Positions 11,148 to 22,075 of a stretch of DNA of 64,000 nt are shown here, piece after piece. This stretch comes from Sodalis sp. Ffu (GTDB lineage: Bacteria > Pseudomonadota > Gammaproteobacteria > Enterobacterales > Enterobacteriaceae). Made by a program: the position numbers and the translations under genes. The notes below the pieces were generated by a model. It searched no databases and had not been told where the DNA came from. It saw nothing but the letters and a program-made list of their open reading frames with translations. The DNA is taken from positions 32,001 to 96,000 of the forward strand of contig CP072944.1 of NCBI GenBank assembly GCA_024748595.1, given 5' to 3'. Numbering within the stretch: the first letter of the stretch is position 1; each line of letters opens with the position of its first letter.

Positions 11148-11792
11148 TCAATAGCGATACTTTCTAGGTAAAGTCCCTCCCGTTATCGGGATATCGCTGA
11201 ACCAGTTATCTAATTTTTGCCGTAGTTTATCTACGCCTTGTTTCTTTAGTGATGAGAAGATTTCAACCTGCACATCACCGATAAACTCCTGCACCATTTC
11301 CCGCACTTGATTAAGCTGCACCTTACGTGCGCTAGGAGTTATTTTATCCGCTTTAGTCAGCAGCACCATTGCTGGGATATTGACGTTTACCGTCCACTGC
11401 ACTATCTGTTGGTCAAAATTTTTCATTGGGTGGCGGATATCCATCAGTATCACAATTCCTTTTAGGCTTTCTCGTTTTTTTAAATATTCTTCTAGTGCGT
11501 GCTGCCATTTGAGTTTCATTTTTTTTGGCATTTTGGCATAGCCGTAGCCAGGTAAATCTACTAAGCGAATACCTGGTTTAACTTCAAAGAGGTTAATCAG
11601 ATGGGTGTGTCCCGGTGTTTTACTAATTTTGGCTAGTTTTTTTTGATTGGTTAAAGTGTTGAGCGCACTTGACTTGCCGGCGTTGGAGCAACCAGCAAAG
11701 GCGATTTCAATACCGCTATCGTAAGGTAGATGATGAATATCAGGTGCTCCTTGAATGAAATGAGTAATCTGGTAGTTATATAAACTAAACAA
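11148..11792 (-). CDS. engB: Ribosome biogenesis GTPase EngB/YsxC
   Basis: This small GTPase is needed for late assembly of the large ribosomal subunit. The 214-residue product shows G1 GCSNAGKS (residues 34-41; E. coli has GRSNAGKS), G2 TPGHTH (usually TPGRTQ), G3 DLPGYGYA, G4 LLTKADK and G5 FSSLKKQG. Length and C-terminus are normal. The Arg-to-Cys change in G1 and the two His in the G2 loop are departures from a well-conserved pattern, but the GKS and the G2 Thr are kept. In E. coli it lies between polA and hemN-glnG; here remnants of glnG and glnL lie upstream. Confidence 0.95.
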   Translation of the reverse strand: MFSLYNYQITHFIQGAPDIHHLPYDSGIEIAFAGCSNAGKSSALNTLTNQKKLAKISKTPGHTHLINLFEVKPGIRLVDLPGYGYAKMPKKMKLKWQHALEEYLKKRESLKGIVILMDIRHPMKNFDQQIVQWTVNVNIPAMVLLTKADKITPSARKVQLNQVREMVQEFIGDVQVEIFSSLKKQGVDKLRQKLDNWFSDIPITGGTLPRKYRY

Positions 11793-12049
11793 ACTTTCTT
11801 CTCCTTAAGGATGTATGTGGTTAAGGATTATTCTGTTGGATTAAGGATACAGTGTTTATATTTTCGTCTGTATGATTTTTAGTCAATAGCCTATGGTGAT
11901 TGCAAAGTACAATAATTTCTGACTTTGTTGGTAACTTCGTTAATTTTAGGTACATTTGCTGCAAAAATTGAATGTATAGTACTCCCGTATCCATTACATT
12001 ACTCTATAAATAGGTTAAAGCAAATGATTTCATGTGTATTGTATCGGAC
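11793..12049. other. AT-rich spacer upstream of engB
   Basis: No gene is visible. E. coli has yihI and hemN beyond engB; I could not identify either. Confidence 0.3.
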
Positions 12050-12330
12050 CAGCATATAAAGCTTGCTTTGTAGTTTTTTCTGATTGTGTGTTCGACTTTA
12101 CATTCATTTTGCTAACAGCTTTTAGTTTAGTAGGTAGGATATAGTAATAGTATCAATATTGCGCGGTGTTACGAATTTTTATCATGACATTAATATTTAT
12201 AGTCTATTTTATTAATTCAAGTGGAATAGGGGCGAATTAGAAGAATATTCATTAAAAATGAAACCATATAAAACCTTGAAATATTTGCTGTGTCGGGTGA
12301 AACATTTATTTAATATGATTAAGATAGTGG
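12050..12330 (-). mobile_element. Decayed IS5-family transposase copy
   Basis: The tttttatcatgacattaat block near 12180 and the flanking tctattttattaattc and aaaatgaaaccatataaaac stretches match those of the other copies in order and spacing. The coding sense is minus and the frames are broken. Confidence 0.5.
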
Positions 12331-13039
12331 TGATATTTATCTCTGACTAGCAGATTGATCGCTTTTTTTGAGCAATGTTATCTTTATAACACCAGCTATG
12401 TTAAGGCTGAGGTATCGAATAATCAGTGGGATGGGTTTGATAAGGGCTGATTATAGTTTTCAAGTTAATTATTTAAAATCATTGATTATTTCTTTATCAT
12501 AATAGCTAGTCCAGTTGGTTATTCTTATATGTGCATCACCGTTGTATTAAACACAATTAAAAATAAATTTTGTCTAACGCAGCGAATATTCCAAGGTTTT
12601 ATATAGCTCCACTATTTACAAACGACAATTTATCGGATTCTGACTGGTCAGATTAGAATGTATAGTTAGGTGAATCTATGGCGATAAAATTTGCATTAAA
12701 TAAAATCGACTCAACTATGTATGTTTATCATCGAAGAAGTGGTTTAAACAACTTTTTAATAACGACTTTTCATTAGGAAGATCTTTTTTATAGCTAGATT
12801 TATTCATTAAAGTTCATATTGATGTTTTATAGATTGTTTATACATTCGATGCTTGGCAAAATCTTACTGCAAGTAAAGTATTATGGGGAGTTATGTAATG
12901 ATGTGTCCGAAACGGTTATGAAGTAATCAACGTATCGTGCATTCTCGTCAGCTTGCGACGTCTGAGTTGGTTGTTTGGTAGTAACCTTTAGTATTTTATC
13001 TGGCGCTGGAGTGTTAAACAGCTATAATCCTAGATTAAG
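12331..13039. other. AT-rich spacer
   Basis: I see no certain gene. A segment near 12665-12690 (agttaggtgaatctatggcgataaaat) recurs near 46177-46203 beside another IS remnant, so part of this is probably IS end sequence. The part nearest 13000 may hold the eroded 3' end of glnG. Confidence 0.3.
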
Positions 13040-13415
13040 ACTTTCTGCCTAACGGTGGATGCCGTTAGGCAGGGAATATCCTTCTGTCGTTTGCGTAGTG
13101 GAGAAGGGTGGGGCGGATAAAGTTTAGGTTTATGAAAAAGCTCATTGCGAAAGTATTCCTGCTAAAATTAATTAGTACACTAATGGAATGATGTGACAGC
13201 TGTAAGCTGATGCGAAAAATATCCTGCATCTTCAGTGTTTTGCTGATAATACTAGCGGTGGTCTCGTTTGTTGGTTAGGTGCATGTCAGTTGTTATTTTA
13301 AAGATGGTGCATGGTTAACTCAGTGCGTTTCAGTTATTGCATTCAAATAGTCAGCGGATGGTGTTCGTCGTCAACGATTCAGAATTTTTCTTGCATACAT
13401 AACTGCATAGTGAAT
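13040..13415 (-). pseudogene. glnG: glnG (ntrC) remnant, nitrogen response regulator
   Basis: Minus-strand fragments in order match NtrC: IVDDEHHPL at the receiver N-terminus (~13385-13355), KMQDIFRI..LSHHSISVLIN of the AAA+ domain (~13240-13160), and in another frame EYFRNELFHK..PPHPSPLRKRQKDIP (~13150-13070; compare REDLFHRL..LPPLRERREDIP). Most of the gene, including the DNA-binding domain, is deleted or unreadable. Its place after the glnL remnant and downstream of glnA matches glnALG. Confidence 0.8.
13045..13072. repeat. Perfect inverted repeat, 11-bp stem
   Basis: ctgcctaacgg/ccgttaggcag with a 6-base loop lies at the end of the readable glnG remnant. No T-tract follows on either strand. 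Confidence 0.65.
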
Positions 13416-13519
13416 AGGCAGGTAAAATTGAAAATTCTGTATATCCCGGCAGATCTATCTATGGATAGATGGAGTAGCTTTACGCTATCTTGTATGCTGG
13501 ACCATTTACAGTTTTGCCG

Positions 13520-14230
13520 GTAAACTCGGGCCATCGGTTTAATATCAATTGGTTGCATACTTTGTTTAGGGTTTGAGCTAATAAGGTAGTACGCATCTTG
13601 CGGGTATTAGTTCTACATTCTTCGCCCAGTGTCTATAGCTAATTGTGGGTGATATTTAACAATTTCTGTTCCAGTTCATTCTGATTATGGTTAATTTCGG
13701 TGAACTGGGATCCAAATCTATTACCAAAGTAATTTTTCTATGCTATATAAGTAGCTGAATATTTGTTCAGCCTGTAAATAGTTTAGGTGACATGCATGTA
13801 TGGTTTGTTGGGGAACAAACAGGCAGTCTACTAAATTACATAGCGGGTCTGCTGTTCAATGATTACTTTGGTGTATTCTGGTAACGTTTGGTCGGGCATA
13901 TCTTTTGTTAGTAATTGTATTGCCCCATTCCGATCAGCCAGTCGAATGTTTTTCTTTTACGCTAGCTAGTATACGTATAAGATTTTGTGTCGCGTTCAGT
14001 TGACCATGCTGAAATTGTTATTTACTAAGGCGTGGTTGGTTATCTATCGCTGCTGTTTCATCAATAGTTTTTTTTTGAGTGTCTGCAAGCAGTCGCATTG
14101 TGCTGTTAGTAAGAATATATGGTGCCTAGTTATTTATCCTTAGCTTGTTATCGGTAAGTTCTTCGTGTGCCGAAAATAACTTGTGCCAGCAGTTGCTGCG
14201 TTTACTGGGTGCGTAATGTACTATTAATTA
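13520..14230 (-). pseudogene. glnL: glnL (ntrB) remnant, nitrogen sensor kinase
   Basis: Minus-strand pieces match GlnL in order: QQLLAQVIFGT (~14195-14165), IDNQPRLS..QFQHGQL (~14050-14010), LLTKDMPDQTLPEYTKVIIEQ read across ~13925-13855, and DLDPSSPKLT (~13715-13685). Stops and frameshifts separate them, and the segment around the phosphorylated His is not recognisable. It follows glnA on the same strand, as in the glnALG operon. Confidence 0.85.
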
Positions 14231-14329
14231 TCGCAATGTTGTTAATTAACAAATTAAAGATTTATTAAGTTTCGTAAAATATTGCAGTTATCATTATCAG
14301 TATCCTATCTACTTATAGTAGTATATAAG

Positions 14330-14620
14330 CTTTGTTTAATATTAGTTGGATGCTTTAGTTTTTTTTGCTTGGTATGAAAAATAAAATTGCTCAAAAGTAG
14401 AGGTAATCTGTGTGTATTTTTTTATTTGAAATAAAATAAAGTCACGATAAACATTCAACAGCAACCGTTATTGTTATTGATATTACGGTTGAACGTTTTA
14501 GTGAAAATGACATGGAAAGTCAGAATACACGGTGAGAAAAAGCTCTAGTTCTGGCGCAAGTATCATGCATGATCGGATATTACGGATGTAATATCATTAC
14601 TCTCGCTTATCGCGGAGTAA
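14330..14620 (+). mobile_element. Decayed IS5-family transposase copy
   Basis: Near 14371 the plus strand reads WYEK (compare AAWYE). Then IVIDITVERFSEND (compare LVIDSTGLKVFGEGE, containing the first catalytic Asp) leads in a shifted frame to TWKVRIHGEKK and WRKYH near 14513-14565. Stops interrupt the frame. Confidence 0.65.
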
Positions 14621-14821
14621 CGTAATAGATGCAAAAGCACTATCTACACGAATGTTGGTAAGGTAGTCTGAGAGGGATGATGCAGATTAGGTAATAACTA
14701 TGAACATATTTAATAATGAGCTTTAATTAAGAAAATTTCTTTAAAGGAAAATGTTTTCTAAAACTTAGTGCATATTAATCGATTGTTAGTAATTGTAGCA
14801 TTGTTAGACGCTAGGGCTAGT

Positions 14822-14847
14822 AAAAAAAAGCCCATTCGGAGATGGGC
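14822..14847 (-). terminator. Rho-independent terminator of glnA
   Basis: On the minus strand a GCCCAT/ATGGGC stem with a 6-base loop is followed by eight T residues, about 30 bases after the glnA stop. It would separate glnA from the decayed glnL. Confidence 0.85.
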
Positions 14848-14878
14848 AGAATGGTTTTCCCGAAAAAAACTCAGGTGA

Positions 14879-16288
14879 TTAAACGCTGTAGTAAAGCTCG
14901 AACTCAGTCGGATGTGGAGTCATGCGTACGCGGTCATTTTCTTCTTTTCGCAGAGCTATATAAGCATCGATAGTATCATCGGTAAATACTTTACCTCGTG
15001 TCAGGAACTTACGATTTGCGTCTAGAGCGTTCAATGCTTCCTCAAGGGATCTGGCTACAGTTGGGAGTTCTCTAGCTTCTTTTGTTGGCAGATCATACAA
15101 GTTTTTATCTATGGGATCGCCAGGATCGATTTTATTAATAATACCGTCCAAGCCGGCCATCATCAAGGCAGAGAATGCCAGGTAAGGGTTGGCGGCTGGG
15201 TCCGGAAAACGAACTTCTATACGGTGCGCTTTTGGGTTAGCAGCCATCGGAACACGAATTGAGGCGGAGCGGTTGCGAGCGGAGTAGGCCAGCATTATGG
15301 GTGCCTCGTACCCTGGTACTAGGCGTTTGTAAGAGTTAGTCGCTGGGTTAGTCAGTGCGTTAATTGCTTTGGCATGTTTGATGATGCCTCCGATATAGAA
15401 TAATGCGATTTCGGAGAGGCCGCCATATTTATCACCGTAAAATAGATTGATGCCGTTTTTGCTTAAAGACATGTGGCAATGCATACCTGAACCATTATCT
15501 CCGAAAATAGGTTTCGGCATAAAGGTTGCGGTTTTGCCAAAAGCGTGCGCCACGTTATGCACCACGTATTTATAAATCTGGATTTCGTCAGCTTTTTTGG
15601 TAAGTGTATTAAAGCGGATTGCGACTTCATTCTGGCCAGCAGTTGCTACTTCGTGGTGATGTGCTTCCACAACTAGACCCATTTCTTCCATGGTTAGACA
15701 CATGGTGGAGCGTAAATCCTGTGAAGAGTCTATTGGTGGGACTGGGAAATAGCCGCCCTTTACGCCTGGACGGTGTCCTTTATTACCTCCTTTATAAGCT
15801 TTTCCGGTATTCCAGGACGCTTCTATATCGTCAATGGAAACATGAGAGCCGGATATTGAAGTACTGAAACGTATATCGTCGAACACGAAGAATTCTGGTT
15901 CAGGTCCGAATAGTACGATATCAGCGATACCGGAGGATTTCAGGAAGTACTCAGAGCGTTTGGCAATGGAACGTGGATCGCGGTCGTAACCTTGCATGGT
16001 CGTTGGTTCAAGGATATCGCAACGTATAATCAGGGTCGTTTTTTCATAGAATGGATCAAGCACGGCGGTGGAAATATCTGGCATCATCACCATGTCGGAT
16101 TCATTAATGCTTTTCCAGCCACTGATAGAGGAGCCGTCAAACATCTTACCTTTTTCGAAGAAATTACTGTCAATCTGGTGGGCAGAGATAGTAACGTGTT
16201 GTTCTTTACCTTTTGTATCGGTAAAACGTAAATCGACAAATTTAACTTCGTGTTTTTTTAGTATTGATAAAATTTGTTCAGCGGACAT
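14879..16288 (-). CDS. glnA: Glutamine synthetase (type I)
   Basis: It joins ammonia and glutamate to glutamine with ATP; the active enzyme is a dodecamer. The 469-residue product is full length and keeps [18 protein letters not shown], the metal-site segment [10 protein letters not shown], the ATP/glutamate segment NRSASIRVP, and the adenylylation loop NLYDLP with its Tyr near residue 397. The ATG has a GGAG-type site upstream. It is divergent from typA, and the spacer still carries two NtrC-type boxes, although the glnL and glnG genes that would drive them are pseudogenes. A strong terminator follows. Confidence 0.98.
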   Translation of the reverse strand: MSAEQILSILKKHEVKFVDLRFTDTKGKEQHVTISAHQIDSNFFEKGKMFDGSSISGWKSINESDMVMMPDISTAVLDPFYEKTTLIIRCDILEPTTMQGYDRDPRSIAKRSEYFLKSSGIADIVLFGPEPEFFVFDDIRFSTSISGSHVSIDDIEASWNTGKAYKGGNKGHRPGVKGGYFPVPPIDSSQDLRSTMCLTMEEMGLVVEAHHHEVATAGQNEVAIRFNTLTKKADEIQIYKYVVHNVAHAFGKTATFMPKPIFGDNGSGMHCHMSLSKNGINLFYGDKYGGLSEIALFYIGGIIKHAKAINALTNPATNSYKRLVPGYEAPIMLAYSARNRSASIRVPMAANPKAHRIEVRFPDPAANPYLAFSALMMAGLDGIINKIDPGDPIDKNLYDLPTKEARELPTVARSLEEALNALDANRKFLTRGKVFTDDTIDAYIALRKEENDRVRMTPHPTEFELYYSV

Positions 16289-16412
16289 AACTTATATTCT
16301 CCAGGATGTTGTCATTTTTGTTGTGAAACGATTAAGGATGTATTGGATTTTACTGTGCATGATCTACTAAGTGGTATCAACATTGCAAAAATGCGTCTTT
16401 TCGTTCTTCAAA

Positions 16413-16477
16413 TTGCACCAAAGTGGCAGTGATACTACGATAGTGCATTTGGTAAGAATCAGCACTATTTTGGTGCG
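16413..16477 (-). promoter_or_regulatory. NtrC-type enhancer sites upstream of glnA
   Basis: On the minus strand CGCACCAAAATAGTGC (16477-16462) and GCCACTTTGGTGCA (16427-16414) resemble the two E. coli glnA upstream NtrC sites, TGCACCAACATGGTGC and GCACTATATTGGTGCA, in the same order and roughly the same distance from glnA. A sigma-54 -24/-12 element could not be recognised with confidence between them and glnA. Confidence 0.6.
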
Positions 16478-16618
16478 TTGATAGGCAGGAAGTATCTGTG
16501 TACTGGCAAAGGAATGCAGTTGGCTAAAATTGCTCAAATGTAGGAAAGAGGGATCTGTTTAGTACCTTGCCTAATATGTGTACAATAATGCACTATTTTT
16601 AATGCTTGAGGCAAAGTT

Positions 16619-18451
16619 GTGATCAAAAATTTGCGTAATATCGCCATCATCGCACATGTTGATCATGGTAAAACTACTTTGGTTGATAAATTATTGCAAC
16701 AATCCGGAATTCTGGGTGAGCGTAATAATCTTATTGAACGCGTGATGGATTTTAACGATTTAGAGAAAGAGCGTGGAATTACTATTTTTGCTAAAAATAT
16801 CGCCATCAACTGGCGTAACTATCGCATCAATATCGTCGATACCCCAGGGCATGCTGATTTCGGGGGTGAGGTTGAACGCGTAATGTCCATGGTTGACTCG
16901 GTATTACTGCTGGTCGACGCTATGGATGGTCCTATGCCCCAGACTCGTTTTGTTACGCAAAAAGCATTTGCTTTCGGTTTAAAACCTATTGTAGTCATCA
17001 ATAAAGTTGATCGGACTGGTTCACGTCCTAATTGGGTGGTGGATCAGGTTTTTGATTTGTTCGTCAACCTGGGCGCAACCGATGAGCAACTTGATTTTCC
17101 GGTTGTTTATGCTTCTGCGTTGAACGGTATTGCTGGATTGGAATACGAAAACATGGCCACCGATATGGTCCCCTTGTTCGAAGCCATCGTCAAGCACGTA
17201 GAAGCACCGAACGTTGATAACAACGGCTTGTTCCAGATGCAGATTTCTCAGCTTGACTATAATAGTTATGTTGGCGTTATTGGCATTGGCCGTATCAATC
17301 GCGGCTCAGTAAAACCGAACCAGTCTGTTGTTATCGTTGACAGTGATGGCAAGTGCCGCAACGGCAAAGTTGGCCAGGTAATGGGCTATATGGGTCTGGA
17401 GCGAATCGAGTCTAAATTGGCAGAGGGAGGTGACATTATTGCTATAACCGGTTTAGGTGAGCTTAATATTTCTGATACTATTTGCGATTTAGCGCAAGTT
17501 GAAGCTCTGCCGTCGTTGACGGTTGACGAACCGACCGTTTCTGTATCGTTCAGCGTTAACACTTCGCCATTCTGTGGTAAAGAGGGTAAATTTATTACTG
17601 CGCGTCAAATTCTGGAACGTTTGAATAAAGAGTTGGTGCACAACGTGGCGCTGCGTGTGGAAGAAACTGAACAGGATACTTTCTGTGTATCTGGCCGTGG
17701 CGAACTGCATCTATCGGTGCTTATCGAGAACATGCGACGTGAAGGCTTCGAGATAGCTGTTTCTCGTCCAAAAGTAATTTTTCTTACCGTGGGTGGTATC
17801 AAACAAGAACCTTTTGAGTCTGTGACGCTGGATATTGAAAAGCAGCATCAGGGATTGGTTATGGAAGCCATGGGTATCCGAAAAGGTGAAATACATGATA
17901 TGCTAGCGGACGGTAAGGGCCGTATTCGTTTGAATTACGTGATCCCTAGTCGTGGTCTTATTAGTTTTCGTACTGAGTTTCTTACTATGACTTCCGGTAC
18001 TGGTCTGCTTTATTCTACTTTTAGCCATTATGATAACATATACCCGGGTGAAATCGGCCAGCGTCAGAATGGTGTTCTTATTTCTAACGGTCAGGGCAAA
18101 GCAGTCGCTTATGCCCTGTATAGTTTACAAAATCATGGGCGTTTGTTCTTGGGTCACGGCGCGGAAGTATACGAAGGTCAGATCATCGGCATTCATAGTC
18201 GCTCTAACGATCTTACTGTGAACTGTTTGACCGGTAAAAAGCTGACGAATATGCGGGCATCTGGTACCGATGACGCCACTATGTTGGTTCCTGCGGTCAG
18301 GATGTCTTTAGAACATGCGCTGGAGTTTATCGATGATGATGAGTTAGTGGAAGTGACCCCGCAATCAATTCGTTTACGTAAACGTTACCTGACCGAGAAT
18401 GAACGTAAGTGTTTTAATCGATTGCAAGGTCCCTACAAGTCGTCAAATTGA
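16619..18451 (+). CDS. typA: Ribosome-associated GTPase BipA/TypA
   Basis: TypA is a translational GTPase related to EF-G that aids 50S assembly, particularly at low temperature. The start is a GTG at 16619 giving [20 protein letters not shown]; the family starts at the same point, so no upstream extension is needed. Visible are G1 [10 protein letters not shown]2 with the effector Thr in ERGITI, G3 [12 protein letters not shown]4 NKVDR, then the EF-G-like beta-barrel and the TypA C-terminal domain with [18 protein letters not shown]. At 610 residues it matches E. coli (607). It is divergent from glnA, as in E. coli. Confidence 0.97.
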   Translation: MIKNLRNIAIIAHVDHGKTTLVDKLLQQSGILGERNNLIERVMDFNDLEKERGITIFAKNIAINWRNYRINIVDTPGHADFGGEVERVMSMVDSVLLLVDAMDGPMPQTRFVTQKAFAFGLKPIVVINKVDRTGSRPNWVVDQVFDLFVNLGATDEQLDFPVVYASALNGIAGLEYENMATDMVPLFEAIVKHVEAPNVDNNGLFQMQISQLDYNSYVGVIGIGRINRGSVKPNQSVVIVDSDGKCRNGKVGQVMGYMGLERIESKLAEGGDIIAITGLGELNISDTICDLAQVEALPSLTVDEPTVSVSFSVNTSPFCGKEGKFITARQILERLNKELVHNVALRVEETEQDTFCVSGRGELHLSVLIENMRREGFEIAVSRPKVIFLTVGGIKQEPFESVTLDIEKQHQGLVMEAMGIRKGEIHDMLADGKGRIRLNYVIPSRGLISFRTEFLTMTSGTGLLYSTFSHYDNIYPGEIGQRQNGVLISNGQGKAVAYALYSLQNHGRLFLGHGAEVYEGQIIGIHSRSNDLTVNCLTGKKLTNMRASGTDDATMLVPAVRMSLEHALEFIDDDELVEVTPQSIRLRKRYLTENERKCFNRLQGPYKSSN

Positions 18452-18891
18452 AATATCGGTTAATTTAAGTGAAATGCTATATACTATATAGATATAAATT
18501 GTGGCACAAATATATGCTCAGTTGTTAAAAAATAGTATAGTGCGTTTCATGATGTGTTTTATAAAAATCCTAGCTGATGTCATTATTCCAATTTTTTATT
18601 TTTGGCGACGTCAATAATCTATAGATCCAATGCTTTGGTGGCACGAATTCATGCTAGGGATCGTAGTACGCTCTCAAGGGTGGTTTATTCACGTTAAAAT
18701 TTATACATTCGATTTAATTGCGGTAAAATTACTCATGGTAGTTAATATTACTCGGTAAAAGTGGATAGTCAGATCACCTGATAAAACGCTGTAGTAGCAT
18801 AAGCATTATGTTTCCCTTACCAAACTAATTCGAGCTTTATGCGTTTAAGCTAATTAATTTTCTTTATATAAAGTACTGAGTTATTAATTAC
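18452..18891. other. Spacer between convergent typA and polA
   Basis: No gene is visible. E. coli has the Spot 42 RNA gene (spf) downstream of polA; I looked for its conserved 3' hairpin and T-tract and did not find it. Confidence 0.35.
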
Positions 18892-21663
18892 TTAGTGGGT
18901 TTGATCCCAGTTTTCGCCGATCCCGATATCTACCTGCAGTGGTACATCTAGTGCAAAACATCCTTCCATTAGCGTTTTAATTTGTATTATGGCGTTCTTC
19001 ACCGCATCGCGGTGTACTTCAAATACCAGTTCATCATGTACCTGCATAATCATTCGTATCGGGGGTGCTTCCTTTTGCAACCATTCATCAATGACTATCA
19101 TCGCCCGCTTTATAATATCCGCGGCGGTACCTTGCGTAGGTGCGTTGATGGCTGATCGCTCAGCGCTTTTTTTACGCATAGGGTTATGCGAATGAATATC
19201 CGGTAAATAAAGTCTACGGCCATCTAGCGTGGAAACATATCCTTGTTCATTGGCTTGTTTGCGGGTGAGTTCCATATATTTTAGTATACCGGGATATCGT
19301 TCAAAGTAAATTTTTATATACTTTTGAGCCTTTGCGCACGGCATTGACAGCTGCTGTGCTAGACCGAAAGCACTTATGCCATAAATCAGGCCGAAGTTAA
19401 TCGCCTTGGCGTTTCGGCGTTGTTCGGCTGTTACTTTATCCAGTGAAGTTCCAAATATCTCAGCAGCGGTAGCGCGATGAATATCCTTGTCGGCTATAAA
19501 AGCTTTTAGCAATCCTGGATCTTGGGAAAGATGGGCCATGATACGCAACTCAATTTGCGAGTAATCAGCTGCTAAAATCAGTGAATCTGGCGGCGCGATA
19601 AATGCTTGACGTATACGCCGTCCCTCGTTGTTGCGTACCGGGATATTCTGTAAGTTTGGATCGCTGGAGGAGAGCCGTCCAGTTGCAGTGATTGCCTGAT
19701 GGTAAGAAGTATGTATCCGTTTCGAGTGAGGATTGATCATTTGCGGCAGTTTATCGGTATAGGTAGATTTCAGCTTGGCTAATCTCCGATATTCTAGGAT
19801 GAGTTTTGGCAGTGGATAGTCCAGCGCGAGCTTAGTTAGCACTTTTTCATTGGTCGAAGGCGCTCCGCTTGGCGTTTTCGTTAACACCGGTAGATTTTGT
19901 TTATCGTATAAAATTGTTTGTAGTTGCTTGGTGGAGGATATGTTGAAAGGTTCCTTTGCCAGCTTATGCGCTTTTACTTCCAGCTTACGAAGACGCTTTG
20001 TTAATTCTATTGAATGAGAAGCAAGGATATCCTCGTTGATTAGAACGCCTATACGCTCAATTCTAGATAGTAATGGCACTAACGGCATTTCAATCTCCTT
20101 AAATATTTTTTTTAATCCGGGCTGTTGTTCAATTTGCGGCCATAGCTTATGATGTAGTAGTAGTGTTGCATCGGTATTTTTGGCGGCGTAGAAGGCTGCT
20201 TGTTCTATGGTAATGAGATTAAAAGCTGGCTGATTACGGATCGTAGCGGTGATTTTATTGAACTTGCCGATGTTTTGGAATAGGTATCGGTCTGTTATAC
20301 TGTTCATATCGTGACGACCTGAGACGCTGTTTAGTACATAAGATTCCAGTATAATATCGAATGCTATACCGGTCAGCTCGATGTTGTAGCGTTTAAGCAT
20401 CCCTCGGTTAAATTTCATATTCTGCCCAATTTTGGCGATAAACGGGTCTTCCAGAACCGGCTGCAGTGTTGCTAGGACTTGAGCACGATCTAGTTGATCC
20501 GGTGCATTCAGATAATTATGTCCCATTGGTAGGTAGGCAGCTTCTCCTGGATTTACAGCAAAGCACAGTCCGACCAAATTGGCGGTTAGGGTATCTAGTC
20601 CGTCAGCTTCGGTATTTAAGGCGAATAATTTGGAGCTACGGATTTTGTCGATCCACTTAGCAAGGCTTGCCATGTCATATATGATCTGATGACATGGCGA
20701 TAGCGCTTGTGTTGATTCGTTATCAAGTTTAACGTGCTGGTCTGCTTTTTTGTCTCTTTTCAACCATTTTTCTGATTTCAAGTGGTTCAGCCACTGCTTG
20801 AATTCATAACGATGGAATAGTAGCATCAGCTTTTCGGCATTGGGCTTTTGCACTGTCAGTTGATTATAAGGCATATTCAGAGGAACATCGGTTTTAATAG
20901 TTGCCAGTTGGTAGGAAAGGAATGCCATTTCGCGATATTGCTCCAGTTTGGCAGCTATGTTTTTGGCACCTCGGAAATTCAATATACTGATTTTATCTAG
21001 ATTTTGATATAATATCTTCAGGTTGCCTATCCCTTGAAGCAGCGCCTGTGCGACTTTTTTTCCTATACCAGGGACTCCAGGTATGTTATCGGATCGGTCG
21101 CCTATTAGCGCTAGATAATCAATGATAAGCGCAGGTGGTACGCCAAATTTTAGTTGCACTTCTTCCAGACCGAGTATTGTATTAGACATGGTGTTGATGA
21201 GGGTGATTTTTGGTGACACCAACTGTGCCATATCTTTATCGCTAGTGCTAATCAGCACTTTGTGATTATCATGCGCCGCCTCTATTGCCAACGTGCCTAT
21301 AACGTCATCAGCTTCCACGCCGGAAATGACCAGTATAGGTAATCCCATTGCTTTGACCATTTTATGTAGTGGTTCAATCTGATTGCGTAAATCATCAGGC
21401 ATCGTTGGACGGTGGGATTTGTAATGTTTAAACAGTTCATCACGGAAGGTCTTGCCTTTGGCGTCGAATACTACCGCCATATAGTTCGGCTGGTATTGCG
21501 CCAGCAAGCTTTTGAGCATATTTAATACACCGTATATCGCCCAGGTAGGTTCACCTTTGCTATTGGTTAGAGGCGGTAAAGAGTGATATGCGCGGTAAAG
21601 ATAGGAAGATCCATCCACCAAAATTAATGAATTTTTTGCACTTTGAATTATAGTGTGTTTCAT
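18892..21663 (-). CDS. polA: DNA polymerase I, proofreading site altered
   Basis: It fills gaps and removes primers. The 923-residue product has all three parts. The 5'-nuclease domain keeps [37 protein letters not shown] and [16 protein letters not shown]. The polymerase domain keeps [13 protein letters not shown], the O-helix around [14 protein letters not shown], and [10 protein letters not shown]. In the 3'-5' exonuclease domain three metal-site Asp are Asn: ALNTEAD has Asn350 for E. coli Asp355, KFNRG has Asn419 for Asp424, and YAAKNTD has Asn496 for Asp501. Glu352 (E. coli 357) and Tyr492 (497) remain. The three positions share one constant offset of five, so the alignment is firm. Loss of editing is inferred. 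polA and dsbA are on the strand opposite to typA, unlike E. coli. Confidence 0.96.
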   Translation of the reverse strand: MKHTIIQSAKNSLILVDGSSYLYRAYHSLPPLTNSKGEPTWAIYGVLNMLKSLLAQYQPNYMAVVFDAKGKTFRDELFKHYKSHRPTMPDDLRNQIEPLHKMVKAMGLPILVISGVEADDVIGTLAIEAAHDNHKVLISTSDKDMAQLVSPKITLINTMSNTILGLEEVQLKFGVPPALIIDYLALIGDRSDNIPGVPGIGKKVAQALLQGIGNLKILYQNLDKISILNFRGAKNIAAKLEQYREMAFLSYQLATIKTDVPLNMPYNQLTVQKPNAEKLMLLFHRYEFKQWLNHLKSEKWLKRDKKADQHVKLDNESTQALSPCHQIIYDMASLAKWIDKIRSSKLFALNTEADGLDTLTANLVGLCFAVNPGEAAYLPMGHNYLNAPDQLDRAQVLATLQPVLEDPFIAKIGQNMKFNRGMLKRYNIELTGIAFDIILESYVLNSVSGRHDMNSITDRYLFQNIGKFNKITATIRNQPAFNLITIEQAAFYAAKNTDATLLLHHKLWPQIEQQPGLKKIFKEIEMPLVPLLSRIERIGVLINEDILASHSIELTKRLRKLEVKAHKLAKEPFNISSTKQLQTILYDKQNLPVLTKTPSGAPSTNEKVLTKLALDYPLPKLILEYRRLAKLKSTYTDKLPQMINPHSKRIHTSYHQAITATGRLSSSDPNLQNIPVRNNEGRRIRQAFIAPPDSLILAADYSQIELRIMAHLSQDPGLLKAFIADKDIHRATAAEIFGTSLDKVTAEQRRNAKAINFGLIYGISAFGLAQQLSMPCAKAQKYIKIYFERYPGILKYMELTRKQANEQGYVSTLDGRRLYLPDIHSHNPMRKKSAERSAINAPTQGTAADIIKRAMIVIDEWLQKEAPPIRMIMQVHDELVFEVHRDAVKNAIIQIKTLMEGCFALDVPLQVDIGIGENWDQTH

Positions 21664-22075
21664 TTTTTAGTTATTAATATATAAGGGTTTTAGCCTGCCA
21701 TCGCCTGTATCTGGAGAATGAACGTTAGTTGCATAAAAAGGTGATAAAATACAGTAAATACAGCAAAATTTTTAGGATCATATTGTGGATAACTTTGTGA
21801 ATAAAAATTATAATTTTTGCTGACATTCCTATAAATAAAGTAGTTTTAAGATAAAAAAATTTAAATATCAAATGTTTATATATTTACTGGTTGTATGCTT
21901 AATTTTGCATTGCAATGGTGTCATTGTGGATACAAATTAGCTTAAATGGGCTCGATGATGTCATAAGTAATAATTCTTAATTTAGATTTGCTGATGTCTT
22001 GATATGGACTAGGCTACGATAAAAAGTGTCAGCAGTCCTGCAGTCGTTTTGTATAAATAGATTATGGTATAGATA
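21664..22075. other. Spacer between polA and dsbA
   Basis: No gene is visible. E. coli has yihF and yihG in this interval; neither leaves a trace I can read. Confidence 0.35.

Noticed and set aside
13311-13523. 70-codon open frame on the plus strand
   Set aside because: It lies across the glnG remnant, whose ordered fragments are on the minus strand; the product has no recognisable family and no ribosome-binding site.
18452-18891. Spot 42 RNA gene downstream of polA
   Set aside because: The conserved 3' hairpin and T-tract are absent from the short spacer.
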